Below the pieces are notes generated by a model. It worked only from the letters and a program-made list of their open reading frames with translations. It had not been told where the DNA came from and did not search any database. A DNA stretch of 64,000 nt from an uncultured Thermomicrobiales bacterium (GTDB lineage Bacteria; Chloroflexota; Chloroflexia; Thermomicrobiales; UBA6265), in assembly GCA_902806405.1 (NCBI GenBank), contig CADCWL010000247.1:1-64000 (forward strand). Reading direction: 5' to 3'. A program made the translations under genes and the position numbers. Shown in pieces: positions 30,763-41,563 of this stretch (the first letter of the stretch is position 1; the number at the start of each line of letters is the position of its first letter).

Positions 30763-32103
30763 CTACCGCAGCGCCGGCGGTGCCGGCAATCGGCCGGGAA
30801 GGGCGACCCCTGTGAGCTCGACGACCGCTTCCCGCAGTTGAGCGTCTTCCGAAGCCGCGAACTCGTCCGCCGTCACTTCACCATCGGAGCTCGGTCGGCT
30901 TGCCGTCGCCGAAGCAGGGAGGCGCACCGATCGGTCGGGGACTACCCCTTTCCGCCAGATCTGATCGCCGTCGGCGGTCAGCCAGAGCGCGGTTCCAAGC
31001 AGGACGACCGACCCGTCCGGCTGTTCAAACGGGATCAGCACCGTCCCAGTGCCGTAGGTCGTCTCCCCGAGGAGGGTGGCGCGGCCGTTGTCGCGCAGCG
31101 CCGCGCCCACGATCTCGGCGGCCGAAGCGGAGCCGTTGTTCACGAGGACGACCAGCGGTCGGTCCACCCACTGCCCGTCCGTGCCGACCGTTGCCAGCGG
31201 CTTCGCCTCGCCCTCCCGCTCCTGCTGCCGGAAGATCGTCCTCCCCTCCGGCATGAACTGGCTGGCGACCCCGACCGCCTCAGCTACGAGGCCGCCCGGA
31301 TTGTCACGCAGGTCGAGCACAACCCCCGTCGCCCCGTGTGCCCGCGCCGCGACCAGCGCCTCCTCCAGTTCCTTGGTGGCGCCAACCGAGAACTCGGCAA
31401 GCCGGACTTGGGCGACCCCACCTGGCAGCATCCGCCAGGTCACCGGCCGCAGCGTGATCGTCCGCCGGACCATGGTCACCTCGTACGGCGTCAACTCGCC
31501 CCGGTGGAGCAGGGTCAGGGTGACCGGCGTCCCAGCGTCGCCCCGGATCAGGTCGCCGATCTCCTCCTGCTCCAACCGCTCCGTCGTCTGGCCGTCGATC
31601 GCCAGGATCGTGTCGCCGGAGCGAACGCCGGCCTCCGCCGCGGGCGAGCCGTCGATCGGAACGACTACGATCGGGCGATCGCCGGGGATGTCGATCTCGA
31701 CCCCGATCCCGGTGAACTCGCCGCGCGTCGCCGCCTCGAAGTCGGTGGCGGCCTCCGGGTCCAGGAAGCGGCTGTGGCCGTCGTCACCGAGGGCGTCGAC
31801 CATCCCCTCCGCCGCGCCGTAGACCAGCGCCCCGTCGTCGACCGCCGCCGGGTCGGCGTACTCGTTGTGGATCAGGTCCCAGGTCTGCTCGAGGACCGCG
31901 AACTCCTCGCTCTCCGTGAACGAGGAGGCCGCGCCAACGATCTCGCCGCCCTGCCAGAGCACGCGGTCGGCGCCCACCCCCGCACCGAAGATGGCAACCG
32001 CCGCGGCGGCGGTGAGCGCGGGCCGGAGGCGGCGGACGGTGAACGGACGGCGATGGGCGGCGAGGTCACCGCGCATCGGCGGGGACGAAGGGGAGAGGGT
32101 CAC
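30763..32103 (-). CDS. C-terminal processing protease, S41 family (PDZ)
   Basis: PDZ core GVRSGDTILAIDGQ and S41 motif VVLVNNGSASAAEIVGAALRDN; GTG start chosen for RBS. Confidence 0.9.
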   Translation of the reverse strand: MTLSPSSPPMRGDLAAHRRPFTVRRLRPALTAAAAVAIFGAGVGADRVLWQGGEIVGAASSFTESEEFAVLEQTWDLIHNEYADPAAVDDGALVYGAAEGMVDALGDDGHSRFLDPEAATDFEAATRGEFTGIGVEIDIPGDRPIVVVPIDGSPAAEAGVRSGDTILAIDGQTTERLEQEEIGDLIRGDAGTPVTLTLLHRGELTPYEVTMVRRTITLRPVTWRMLPGGVAQVRLAEFSVGATKELEEALVAARAHGATGVVLDLRDNPGGLVAEAVGVASQFMPEGRTIFRQQEREGEAKPLATVGTDGQWVDRPLVVLVNNGSASAAEIVGAALRDNGRATLLGETTYGTGTVLIPFEQPDGSVVLLGTALWLTADGDQIWRKGVVPDRSVRLPASATASRPSSDGEVTADEFAASEDAQLREAVVELTGVALPGRLPAPPALR

Positions 32104-32458
32104 GGCGATGGCTCCTGCACGCGGGGTCGCGCCGCGATGCCGGACATCGTCGCGCACGACGGACGGGAAAGGCTCGCCCGCCGGCCGGCGGGTGTCTGTC
32201 CAGTCTACGCGCCAGCGCCCGCGCCGGACGTGCGCCGCGCACAGACAGGGCAATGCCCTCCGGTCTCGGTCAGACCGTTGTCGCCGCCGACCGAACGCTT
32301 GGTCGTCGTCGGGGAGGGCCCCCGGCCCTCCCACGGCCCGAAGGTCCGCAGCCTGGCGAACCGCAACCTGCGGGGCTCCAACCGGCCGATGGCCAAGCAA
32401 TCCGCGGACCGTTACAGCCCCCCACAACGACGAGGGCGGGGGGCGCCGCTCCCCACCC

Positions 32459-33460
32459 TCAGACCGCGGCCGCCGCCGTCACGCCGACCGGCGTTCGCCA
32501 ACCCGCGTACCGCTCCTCCCGCCCACGGAGGACGTCGTGAAACACCTGCTCAAGCTCCCGCGTCACCGGGCCGATCTCGCCGCTCCCGACGTCGTACTTG
32601 TCGACGCCGACGATCGGCGTGATCTCGGCCGCCGTGCCGCAGGTGAAGACCTCGTCCGCGAGATACAGCTCCGTCCGGTCGACCTGCCGCTCGACAACCT
32701 CCAGCCCCAGCACCTCCCGGGCCAGAACCATCAGGGCGTCTCGGGTGATGCTCTCCAGGATGCTGCTCGTTACGTCGGGCGTGATCAGCCGGCCGTCGCG
32801 GACGAGCATCACGCACGCGCCCGGCGCTTCGGCGACCGTCCCACCCGCGTTGATCAGGAAGGCAGTGTCGTAGCCGTCGAGCCGCGCCTCCATCCCCGCC
32901 AGCTGACCGTTCCGGTAGTTGGAAAGGTTCTTGATGCGGGGCGGCATCGTTTCGTCGGAGACGCGGCGCCAGGAGCTGACCTTAGCCGTCTGGGTAGTCC
33001 CGGAGAGGAGATGGGAGGGCATCGGGCTGGTGTTGATCAGCAGCGCCGCCTGGTGGCCGAGCTGGGCGAAGCGCTTGCCGGAGGTGTCGGCCGAGTAGGC
33101 GAGCGGCCGGATGTAGGTGTCCTCACGCACCTCGTTCGCGCGCAGCAGATCAAGGATCGTCTCGGAGAGCTCGTCCACCGGGTAGTGAAGATCCAATCGG
33201 ACCATCTTCATCGACCGCGCCAACCGCTCCAGGTGCTCCCGCAGCCGGAAGACGTGCAACTCCTCCGTCCGGTCGTCCCAGTAGGCGCGGATTCCCTCAA
33301 AAACCGCCCCGACCGTCGACCAGCCGAGCTCGGTGACGTGGACCGTCGCGTCCTCCCATCGCCGCCGCTCCCCGTTCCACCAAAGATACGTCGGGTGCCC
33401 GCCCTGCTCTGCCACGGTGCCCTCCCAGGGGTATTTCGTCGTCCATGCTGGCACCGGCAT
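32459..33460 (-). CDS. ilvE: Branched-chain amino acid aminotransferase
   Basis: TYLWWNGERRRWEDATVHVTELGWSTVGAVFEGIRAYWDD; class IV PLP signature region. Confidence 0.93.
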   Translation of the reverse strand: MPVPAWTTKYPWEGTVAEQGGHPTYLWWNGERRRWEDATVHVTELGWSTVGAVFEGIRAYWDDRTEELHVFRLREHLERLARSMKMVRLDLHYPVDELSETILDLLRANEVREDTYIRPLAYSADTSGKRFAQLGHQAALLINTSPMPSHLLSGTTQTAKVSSWRRVSDETMPPRIKNLSNYRNGQLAGMEARLDGYDTAFLINAGGTVAEAPGACVMLVRDGRLITPDVTSSILESITRDALMVLAREVLGLEVVERQVDRTELYLADEVFTCGTAAEITPIVGVDKYDVGSGEIGPVTRELEQVFHDVLRGREERYAGWRTPVGVTAAAAV

Positions 33461-33525
33461 GATAGCCGCCCCCGGTCGAAGGCGGGAAGGGCATAGCCGC
33501 GGCCGGTCCCGCGTCCGGGCAGAAC

Positions 33526-33559
33526 GAGGCCGGAGCACCCTTGCGGGCGCCCCGGCCTC
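33526..33559. terminator. Hairpin downstream of SBP gene
   Basis: GAGGCCGG ... CCGGCCTC with partly paired inner arms. Confidence 0.45.
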
Positions 33560-33593
33560 GGTCGGACGATCGCGGCGGTCGGAGGACCCGTCT

Positions 33594-35474
33594 CTACTCC
33601 GCCGGCCGTCCCGAGATCCCGACCTCCGTGAACATCCGCAGGTAGATGTTGCCGTCTGGAACGGTGAAGCCCTGGCGGTTCGTCGGCACCCCCTGCACCC
33701 ATGGCTTGAAGGCGTACTGGTCGACGCGGAAGCCGACCGGAATATAGCCGACGTCCTCCTGGATGATCCGCTCGGCCTGCTTGTAGAGCTCCAGCCGGGC
33801 CTCCGGGTCGAGCTCCCCCTTCGCTTGAATGCAGAGCCGGTCGAACTCCGCGTTCGACCACGCTTGGCGCTTCGAGCCGGCCGGCTTGCCGCCGTAGAAC
33901 ATGTCGTAGTACCCGTTGTCCGGGTCGGGGTAGTCGTACCACCACCGGATCCAGACGAGCTGGTCGCGGTTCTCGAGCAGGCGAGGCCGGAAGTTCGTCT
34001 CGCCGGTCTGCTTCTCGATTTGAATCGCCATGCCTAAGTTCTCTTGGAGCTGGGCGATGATGTCGTTGAGCATCAAGTCGGAGTTGTAGATCTCCTCGGA
34101 GCCCCGGATCAGGACCGTGATCGGCGGCCAGTTCTGGCCGCCAGCGAATTCGGTCCCCTCCAGCAGCGACATCGCCAGCTCGGGGTCGAAGTTCTGGATG
34201 CCGGTGATCTCCGGGTCGTCGATGTAGCCGTAGACCCCGATCGGCACCATGCAATTCGCCGGCAGGATCAGGTTGTTCGTTACCGTCGTCAGCCGCTCGC
34301 GGTCGATCGCATGGCTGAGGGCCTGACGCACCGGGAGCTGGTCGAAGGGCGGCACGCCGTTGGAGGGGAGGAGCATCCAGATGCCCGGGTAGACGTACTG
34401 CTTAAGCAACGGCGCCAGCGCCGGGTCCTCCTGGAAGCGGGGGAGATTGTCGGCGGCGACCGGGGTCCAGTCGAGCCGCTGGTCGCCGCTCCCCTGCTCG
34501 AAGGCGAGCACGCTATTGCTCGACGGCGTGATCGGATCGACGACGCGCTGGAGGACGATCTCCTCGGCCTGCCAGTAGTTCTCGTTCTTGGAGAACTCGC
34601 ACTTGACCCCCTTCTCCCAGCGGTCGAGCTTGAAGGGTCCGTTGGAGACGAGGGGGACGTTCCCGAGCGCCCATTCCGCGCCGTGCTGCTCGACGGAAGG
34701 CCGGTGGGCCGGGACGCAGGCGAGGTAAGCCACCTTCTGCGCGAAGTTGGCGCGACCGCCTTCCAGCGTCACCTCCAGCGTCCAGTCGTCGATGGCCCGG
34801 AGCCCGAGATCCTCCCGGGTCGCGACCTGGCCGTTCAGGGGGTCCCCCTCGCGGGCGACTGGCGTCGCGTTGCTGAACGACTCGGCGTTCTTGACGTCGT
34901 AGAGGATGAAGGAGTAGGAGTTCGGGCCGGCCGCGCCGACCGGCGCCGGGTCGAGGATGCGGGAGAAGGACCAGACAAAGTCGTGGGCCGTCACCGGGTC
35001 GCCGTTGGTCCAGCCGGTGTTCCCCTGGCGGAGGTGGAAGGTCCAGACCGAGCCCTCGGCGTTCGACTCGAAGCGCTCGGCCCAATCGGGGACCGGCGTG
35101 CCGTTCGGGTCGAAGGTCAGCAACCCGGCCCAGCACTCCGGCTCGGCGTTGGCGTAGAGGTTGGAGTTGAAGTCGAAGGTCGCCGGCTCGTCCTGAAGCA
35201 CGAAGTGGTAGAGGACCTGCTCCGCGTCGAGCGCACCCCCCGTCGGCGCCGCTCCGGCCGCAGGCGAGGCCGCCGGCGACGCCATGGGCGAAGCATCGGG
35301 AGAGGCGGCCGGCGTCGTGTCCTGGGCGGCGGCACGGAACGTCCGCAGCCCCCCGAGACCGACGGTGGCGGCCCCGGCCGCGCCCCCCTGGACCACCTTT
35401 CGGCGGTTAATGCTCCGCTCCCGGAGCTTCGCCTCCAGACGCCGCCGGGTCTCGTCGTCGTAGCGCTCGGTCAT
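33594..35474 (-). CDS. ABC transporter substrate-binding protein, family 5, Tat-like signal
   Basis: MTERYDDETRRRLEAKLRERSINRRKVVQGGAAGAATVGLGG; SBP_bac_5 body. Confidence 0.9.
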   Translation of the reverse strand: MTERYDDETRRRLEAKLRERSINRRKVVQGGAAGAATVGLGGLRTFRAAAQDTTPAASPDASPMASPAASPAAGAAPTGGALDAEQVLYHFVLQDEPATFDFNSNLYANAEPECWAGLLTFDPNGTPVPDWAERFESNAEGSVWTFHLRQGNTGWTNGDPVTAHDFVWSFSRILDPAPVGAAGPNSYSFILYDVKNAESFSNATPVAREGDPLNGQVATREDLGLRAIDDWTLEVTLEGGRANFAQKVAYLACVPAHRPSVEQHGAEWALGNVPLVSNGPFKLDRWEKGVKCEFSKNENYWQAEEIVLQRVVDPITPSSNSVLAFEQGSGDQRLDWTPVAADNLPRFQEDPALAPLLKQYVYPGIWMLLPSNGVPPFDQLPVRQALSHAIDRERLTTVTNNLILPANCMVPIGVYGYIDDPEITGIQNFDPELAMSLLEGTEFAGGQNWPPITVLIRGSEEIYNSDLMLNDIIAQLQENLGMAIQIEKQTGETNFRPRLLENRDQLVWIRWWYDYPDPDNGYYDMFYGGKPAGSKRQAWSNAEFDRLCIQAKGELDPEARLELYKQAERIIQEDVGYIPVGFRVDQYAFKPWVQGVPTNRQGFTVPDGNIYLRMFTEVGISGRPAE

Positions 35475-35653
35475 TCGCTGCTCCTCCTGGTCCTGCGCTC
35501 CGTCGGCCCCCGCGCCGGGGACCTTCGCCGCCATCGGTTCGTGCCACCGATCCCCCGCGCGCGGAGGGAGGTCACTCGGGGTCCGCCGTCGTGCCAGTCG
35601 TCCTCCTTTCGTCCCACCGGCGGCGCGTCGCCCCCGGCCGAGGTTCCGGTGCC

Positions 35654-36658
35654 TCAATCGTTCCCCCGGACGTCGAGCGCGTCGCGCAGCCCATCGCCGA
35701 GGAAGGTGAAGCCAAGCATGGTCAGGCCGATCGCCGCCACCGGCGCGGCCAGCATGTAGGGATCGGTCTGGATGTAGCCTGGCTGGCTGGCGTCGCCGAC
35801 CATCTGCCCCCAGCTCGCTTGCGGCGGCAGGATGCCGACCCCGACGAAGGAGAGCGCCGCCTCGGTGAAGATCGCAGTCGGGATGCCGAAGGTGAGCGCC
35901 ACGATGATCGGTGTCAGGCTGTTGGGCAGCAGGTGGCGGAGCATGATCTGCCACCCCGTCGAGCCGGAGACGCGCGCCGCGTTGACGTACTCCTGCTCCC
36001 GCAGGGCCAGGAACTGGCCGCGCACCAGCCTCGCCTCCGTCACCCAGCCGACGAGTCCGATCGCGATGAAGATGTTGACCAGCCCCGGCCCGAAGAGATT
36101 GACGAAGATCAGCACCAACAGCAGCTGGGGGATGGCGTAGACGACGTCGACCGAGCGCATCAGGATGTTGTCGACCCGGCCGCCGTAGTAGCCGGCGAGG
36201 GCGCCGACCGGGATCCCGATCAGCAGCACCAGCCCCTGGGAGAGGACGCCGACGACGAGGGAGACGCGCGCTCCGTAGAGGAGGCGGCTGAAGATGTCCC
36301 GCCCGTTCTGGTCGAGCCCGAGCGGCCAGGTCCAACTCGGCTCGGTGCGGGTCAACCGGAAGTCGACGACCTCCGACTGCCCGTACGGCGCCAGCACCGG
36401 CGCGAGCACCGCGATCGCGATGAACGAGACGACGACCACGAGGCCGATCACCGCCAGCTTGTTCCGGGTCAGCCGCCGCCAGGCGTCCCCCCACAGGCTG
36501 CGCTGCCGCGGCGCGACCAGGTCGGCGGCGCTCCCGAGCGTGGGCGGTGCGGCGACCGCCGGGGGCACCGCCTCCCGCGCGGTCGCCCCGTCGAGACGGT
36601 CCGCAAGGGGCTGTGGCTGCGGCTGCCCCACCCGCGTCCGTGGCTGCGACTGCGCCAT
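35654..36658 (-). CDS. ABC transporter permease, DppC-like
   Basis: WPLGLDQNGRDIFSRLLYGARVSL; EAA-type loop NAARVSG. Confidence 0.92.
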   Translation of the reverse strand: MAQSQPRTRVGQPQPQPLADRLDGATAREAVPPAVAAPPTLGSAADLVAPRQRSLWGDAWRRLTRNKLAVIGLVVVVSFIAIAVLAPVLAPYGQSEVVDFRLTRTEPSWTWPLGLDQNGRDIFSRLLYGARVSLVVGVLSQGLVLLIGIPVGALAGYYGGRVDNILMRSVDVVYAIPQLLLVLIFVNLFGPGLVNIFIAIGLVGWVTEARLVRGQFLALREQEYVNAARVSGSTGWQIMLRHLLPNSLTPIIVALTFGIPTAIFTEAALSFVGVGILPPQASWGQMVGDASQPGYIQTDPYMLAAPVAAIGLTMLGFTFLGDGLRDALDVRGND

Positions 36659-36696
36659 ACCCCCCCCTACCGAGACGGCTTCCCAGCCCCCGACCC

Positions 36697-37635
36697 CTAG
36701 TAGCGGATCCGCGGATCGATCAGGCCGTAGAGCACGTCCACCAGCAGGTTCATCACGGCCAGGAAGATCCCGTAGATAAGGACCACCGCTAGGATCATCG
36801 GCTGGTCCTTCGCCGTCATGCTGTCGACGAAGAAGGGACCCATGCCGGGGATGTTGAAGACCTTCTCAACGAAGAACGAGCCGGTGCCGACTGCGGCGAA
36901 GATCGGCCCGACCAGGGTGATCACCGGGATCAGGGCGTTCTTGAGGACGTGGCGGACGATCACCCGGCGCTCCATCAGCCCCTTCGCCCGCGCCGTCCGC
37001 ACGTAGTCGGAGCGGATCGCCTCGACGACGCTGGAGCGGGTGTAGCGGGCGATGGTGGCCAGGGGAGCCGCGCCGAGGGCGACCGTCGGCAGGACCCAGT
37101 CCTGCCACGACTCGAGGCCGCCGATATTGAAGCCGAGGTCGACGCCGCGACCGGGCAGGAGCACGACGAAGAGGAGGATCAGGAGGAAGCCCATCACGAA
37201 GTTCGGCAGGCTGTAGAAGAGGATCGCGGCCGTCACCGAGACGTAGTCGAGCGGGCCGTTCTGGTTCACCGCCGCCAGGACGCCGAGCGTCACCCCGACG
37301 ACGACCGCGAAGACCGTCGCATAGGCGCCGAGCCGGAGCGAGATCGGGAAGGTCCGGGCGATGATCGAGCTGACCGTCTGCGGGCGGAAGGCGAACGACT
37401 CCCCGAAATCGCCGCGCACGGCGTTCGCGACGTAGATGCCGAACTGCTCGGGCAGGGGCTTGTCGAGCCCGTACTGGGCCTCCAGGCGGCGGATCATGTC
37501 CGGGCTGATCTGCTGCGCGCCGGCGGGGATGATGCCCGTGCCCGGTGTCAGCTTCAGGAGGATAAAAGTCAGGGCCACGATCGCCAGGATCGTCGGCACG
37601 AACCAGGCGACCCGGTTGGCGATGTAGCGCAGCAT
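36697..37635 (-). CDS. ABC transporter permease, DppB-like
   Basis: MLRYIANRVAWFVPTILAIVALTFILLKLTPG; RTARAKGLMERRVIVRHVLKNALIPVIT. Confidence 0.92.
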   Translation of the reverse strand: MLRYIANRVAWFVPTILAIVALTFILLKLTPGTGIIPAGAQQISPDMIRRLEAQYGLDKPLPEQFGIYVANAVRGDFGESFAFRPQTVSSIIARTFPISLRLGAYATVFAVVVGVTLGVLAAVNQNGPLDYVSVTAAILFYSLPNFVMGFLLILLFVVLLPGRGVDLGFNIGGLESWQDWVLPTVALGAAPLATIARYTRSSVVEAIRSDYVRTARAKGLMERRVIVRHVLKNALIPVITLVGPIFAAVGTGSFFVEKVFNIPGMGPFFVDSMTAKDQPMILAVVLIYGIFLAVMNLLVDVLYGLIDPRIRY

Positions 37636-37936
37636 CGTCGCTCCGTCCCGGTACGGGGTAGGACCCGTGCCGCCGGCGGCGGACGGGACGCGGTCGCGTC
37701 GCCCTGGTGGCCAGGAGAGGCGTGAACGACGGGACGAATTGCCGCCTTGTCGGCGCTCGCCCGCGCTGCGCTGGCCCTCGGGTCGGTGAACGACAGGAGT
37801 CGGGTCCGCGCGGATGTGAAGAGAACGGCCGGACTCTAGCACCGGCTGCCTACCCTGTCAACAGCCGTCAACCCGTGGGACGAGCGGCCTTTGGGCTCGC
37901 TGCACAGAAGGGGGTCCGCCGGCGGCGTCCCGCCAT

Positions 37937-38890
37937 TCAGCGGACCTCGGCCAGCGCCAGCGCCGCCGCACCATAGAGAGCCGTGTCGTCACCCAGCGCC
38001 GATCGCTCCAGCCGGGTCGCCGCCCGCTGGACCGGGAAGGCATGGCTGGGCAGTGCCCGCCGGGCCGGGCCGAGCAGCGCGTCCCCGAGCGTAGCGACCC
38101 CGCCGCCGACGACGACCAGTTCCGGGTTGAAGATGTTGACGAAGGCGCCGATCGCGGCCCCCAGCGCGCGCCCTGCCCGCTCCAGGATCGCCAACGCGGC
38201 CGGATCGCCCTCCGCCGCCGCGGCGGCCACGATGGTGGCCGTGATCGCGCCGTCGGCGGCGTGACGCCGGAGAGCGGCGCCATCGGCCGTGGCGGCGACG
38301 GTCGTCGCATCGCGCGCAATCGCCCAGCCAGCGGCGAAGGTCTCCAGGCAGCCGACGCTGCCGCACGTGCAGCGCGGCCCGTCGAGGGCGACGACGACGT
38401 GGCCGAGCTCCCCAGCTAGGCCGCCGACCCCCTCGACCAACCGCCCGCCGCTGATGACCCCGCCGCCGACCCCGGTCCCCAGCGCCAGGTAGACCAGATC
38501 CCGCGCGCCGGCGCCGACCCCGAAGCGCGCCTCGCCGAGGGCAGCGCAGTTGCCGTCGTTGCCGAAGCGGACCGCGCGTGCCGTGCCCGCTCGCAGGGCC
38601 TCCCCGAGTTGAAAGTCCCGCCACCCCGGCAGATTCGGCGTGAAGGCGACCTCCCCGCTCCGCGGATCGACCGGCCCCGGCACCGCCACCCCGGCCGCGG
38701 CCGCCGCGTCGAGCCCCGCCGCCGCCGCGACCTCCTCCAGCAGGCCCGCGATCCGCCCGGCGACCGCCTCCGGCCCGTCACCGGCGCCGGTCGGAACACC
38801 CTTCCGGTGCGTCAGCTTCCCGTCCTCGGAGACGGCGGCCGCTCGCAGATTTGTGCCACCCAGGTCGACGGCCAGCACGCGGCGGCTCAC
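37937..38890 (-). CDS. ROK family sugar kinase (glucokinase-like)
   Basis: VLAVDLGGTNLRAAAVSEDG; zinc motif CTCGSVGCLET. Confidence 0.88.
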   Translation of the reverse strand: MSRRVLAVDLGGTNLRAAAVSEDGKLTHRKGVPTGAGDGPEAVAGRIAGLLEEVAAAAGLDAAAAAGVAVPGPVDPRSGEVAFTPNLPGWRDFQLGEALRAGTARAVRFGNDGNCAALGEARFGVGAGARDLVYLALGTGVGGGVISGGRLVEGVGGLAGELGHVVVALDGPRCTCGSVGCLETFAAGWAIARDATTVAATADGAALRRHAADGAITATIVAAAAAEGDPAALAILERAGRALGAAIGAFVNIFNPELVVVGGGVATLGDALLGPARRALPSHAFPVQRAATRLERSALGDDTALYGAAALALAEVR

Positions 38891-39132
38891 GCGCAGGAGT
38901 CGCGAAAGTTCATCGACACCGATCCGTCCCGATCTCGACCTGGGCGGCGCCCCACTCGGCTGTCTCTCGGAGCATGAGGGGTCTCCCCGCCGTGTCACTA
39001 GCGTCCGCGAAAATCCCTCGTGCCCCGGGAAGACAGCCGAGCAGGGACTCCCGAGTCAGCCTCGCGGTAGACGGGCCCACCAGGTCGGACCCCAGTCCCG
39101 CGATCCCGCAACTCACGGCCATCATCTCTGAG

Positions 39133-40620
39133 CTACAGGATAAAGTTGCTCAGGTCGTCGTCTTCGGCGATCTCGCCGACCCGCTCGGCGACAAGGGCGG
39201 CATCGATCGTCAGCGACTCCCCTTTCCGGGCCGGGGCGTCGAACGAGATCTCCTCGAGCACCCGCTCGATGATCGTGTGCAGGCGGCGGGCGCCGATGTC
39301 CTCGGTCCGGGCGTTGACCAGGGTGGCGAGGCGGGCCATCTCCCGCAGGGCCGCCTCGTCGAAGCTCAGGCCGAGCCCCTCGGTCCCGAGCAGCGCCACG
39401 TACTGCTTGGTCAGCGCGTTCTGCGGCTCCGTCAGGATCGCGTAGAGGTCCTCCTCCGAGAGGCTGCTCAGCTCGACCCGGATCGGGAAGCGCCCCTGCA
39501 ACTCGGGAATCAGGTCTGACGGCCGCGTGTCGTGGAAGGCGCCGGCGGCGATGAAGAGGACGTGGTCGGTCTTGACCGGCCCGTAGCGGGTCATCACCAC
39601 CGAGCCCTCGACGATCGGAAGCAGGTCCCGTTGGACGCCGGCACCGGAGACATCGTTGCCGTACTCGCCGGTAGCGCTGATCGTCTTGTCGATCTCGTCG
39701 AGAAAGACGACCGCCGACTCCTCGACCCGCTTCATCGCGGCCTCGACCACCGCGTCGAAGTCGACCAACCGGTGGGCCTCCTGCTGCTGCAGGATGCGCC
39801 GCGCCTCCCGCACCGAGACGCGCCGGCGGCTACGGCGGGGGGGAGGCGCGTAGCCGTCGAGGAAGTCCTGGAACGTCTCGTAGAGATCCTCCGGGCTCAT
39901 CCCGCCGAACTCGTCGTAAGCCCCCTCGTCGTACTCCGACTCCATCTCGATCTCGACCGTCTCCTCCTCCAGCGCCTGCTCATCGAGGAGCTGCAAGAGG
40001 CGCTTGCGCTCGCGCTGCTTGCGGCGCTCAGCGGCGGCGTCCGGCCGCGGAGGGGTTTCGGGCGCCGCGCCGTTGGTCGGCTTGCGGCCATTGCGGCTGG
40101 GCGGTCCCGGCTTGCGCTCGATCAGCTGCTCGGTCAGGAGGTCGACCAGGCGCTGGGCGGCGGCGCGGGCCGCCTCGTCCTTGACCAGCTCCAGGCGCTG
40201 GCCGTGGAGCATGTCGATCGCAACCTCAACCAGGTCGCGCACGATCGCCTCGACGTCGCGGCCGACGTAGCCAACCTCGGTGAACTTGGTCGCCTCGACC
40301 TTGATGAACGGGGCATCGACGATCTTCGCGACGCGTCGGGCGATCTCCGTCTTGCCGACCCCGGTTGGTCCCATCATCAAGATGTTCTTCGGCATCACCT
40401 CCTGCCGCATCTCGTCCGGCAGGCGCTGCCGCCGGTAGCGGTTGCGGAGGGCGACGGCAACGGCGCGCTTGGCGTCCGGCTGGCCGACGATGTACTTGTC
40501 GAGCTCGGCCACGATCTGGGTCGGGGTCAGGTCCTCGAGCATGGGCCGATCGTCCGCCCCATCGAGTCCGGAACGTGTCGTGGCCGGGGCGGTGCTGGTT
40601 CGGCGTGCGGCTTCGACCAT
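39133..40620 (-). CDS. hslU: HslU, ATPase subunit of HslUV protease
   Basis: [48 protein letters not shown]-terminal EDDDLSNFIL. Confidence 0.96.
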   Translation of the reverse strand: MVEAARRTSTAPATTRSGLDGADDRPMLEDLTPTQIVAELDKYIVGQPDAKRAVAVALRNRYRRQRLPDEMRQEVMPKNILMMGPTGVGKTEIARRVAKIVDAPFIKVEATKFTEVGYVGRDVEAIVRDLVEVAIDMLHGQRLELVKDEAARAAAQRLVDLLTEQLIERKPGPPSRNGRKPTNGAAPETPPRPDAAAERRKQRERKRLLQLLDEQALEEETVEIEMESEYDEGAYDEFGGMSPEDLYETFQDFLDGYAPPPRRSRRRVSVREARRILQQQEAHRLVDFDAVVEAAMKRVEESAVVFLDEIDKTISATGEYGNDVSGAGVQRDLLPIVEGSVVMTRYGPVKTDHVLFIAAGAFHDTRPSDLIPELQGRFPIRVELSSLSEEDLYAILTEPQNALTKQYVALLGTEGLGLSFDEAALREMARLATLVNARTEDIGARRLHTIIERVLEEISFDAPARKGESLTIDAALVAERVGEIAEDDDLSNFIL

Positions 40621-40622
40621 CG

Positions 40623-41378
40623 CTACTCGCCGTCCTCCCGATCGTCGTCGTCGTCGTCCCCGGGCTCACGCTCACCAGCGGCGGCTCGCCCGTCGTCGTC
40701 GTCCTCGTCCTCCTCGGCCCCGCCCCGGTCGGTCGGGGGTACGAAGCCGCCGATGGGCAACTCCCGCTCGTCCGCCTCGCGGTCGCCCTCGACCGCGACC
40801 CCGTCCCCTGCCACGCGGCCGACCGACTCGACGCTGATCCGGTGGTTGGTGAAGATGCAGATGTCGGCCGCGATCGTCATCGCCGCCTCAACCGTCGCGC
40901 GGGCGTCGAGCGGCGTGTGGGCAAGCAGCGCCTTCGCGGCGGCGATCGCGTACGGGGAGCCGGAGCCGATCGCAGCGACCCCGTCGTCCGGCTCGATCAC
41001 GTCCCCCTCGCCCGAAAGGACGAGCAGCGAATCGGGATCGCCAACGATCAGCTGCGCTTCCAGACGACGCAGGTAACGGTCGGTCCGCCACTCCTTGGCA
41101 AGCTCGACGGAGGCGCGGCGGAGGTTGCCGTCCCAGGCCTTCAACTCGGCCTCGAACTTGGTGAAGAGCGTCAGGGCATCGGCGACGGCGCCGGCGAAGC
41201 CGGCCAGTACCTGCCCGTCGTAGAGCGTGCGGATCTTACGGGCGCCGTGCTTGACGACAACGTCGCCCTGAGTCACCTGGCCGTCACCGGCGAGGGCGAC
41301 CGCACCGTCGCGCCGGACGCCGAGGATCGTCGTCGCCCGCAGGCGGCGCCCGGACTCCGGGTATAGAGGGAAGGCCAC
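40623..41378 (-). CDS. hslV: HslV, proteolytic subunit, with N-terminal leader and acidic C-terminal tail
   Basis: [25 protein letters not shown]...; core ends near [10 protein letters not shown], then ~65-aa acidic tail. Confidence 0.94.
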   Translation of the reverse strand: MAFPLYPESGRRLRATTILGVRRDGAVALAGDGQVTQGDVVVKHGARKIRTLYDGQVLAGFAGAVADALTLFTKFEAELKAWDGNLRRASVELAKEWRTDRYLRRLEAQLIVGDPDSLLVLSGEGDVIEPDDGVAAIGSGSPYAIAAAKALLAHTPLDARATVEAAMTIAADICIFTNHRISVESVGRVAGDGVAVEGDREADERELPIGGFVPPTDRGGAEEDEDDDDGRAAAGEREPGDDDDDDREDGE

Positions 41379-41563
41379 GGGGGGTGGGGGTCCGATTCAC
41401 GAGGGCCGACCGGCGGCAGATAGCCGGGGCACGCGGGCTGGACGCACAGGCTGCGTCGGCCAAGAGTGTACCGCAGGGACGAGGACCGAGAGGCCACGAA
41501 GAGCCCTGCGGCACTCGGTCGGATATCCGGTCAGGAACGGGATACCCGACGTCGAAGGCGATC

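Noticed and set aside
30322-32622. 766-aa plus-strand ORF
   Set aside because: Antisense to ctp; composition-driven artefact
39532-41366. Long plus-strand ORFs opposite hslU/hslV
   Set aside because: Antisense artefacts; hslUV motifs are clear on the minus strand
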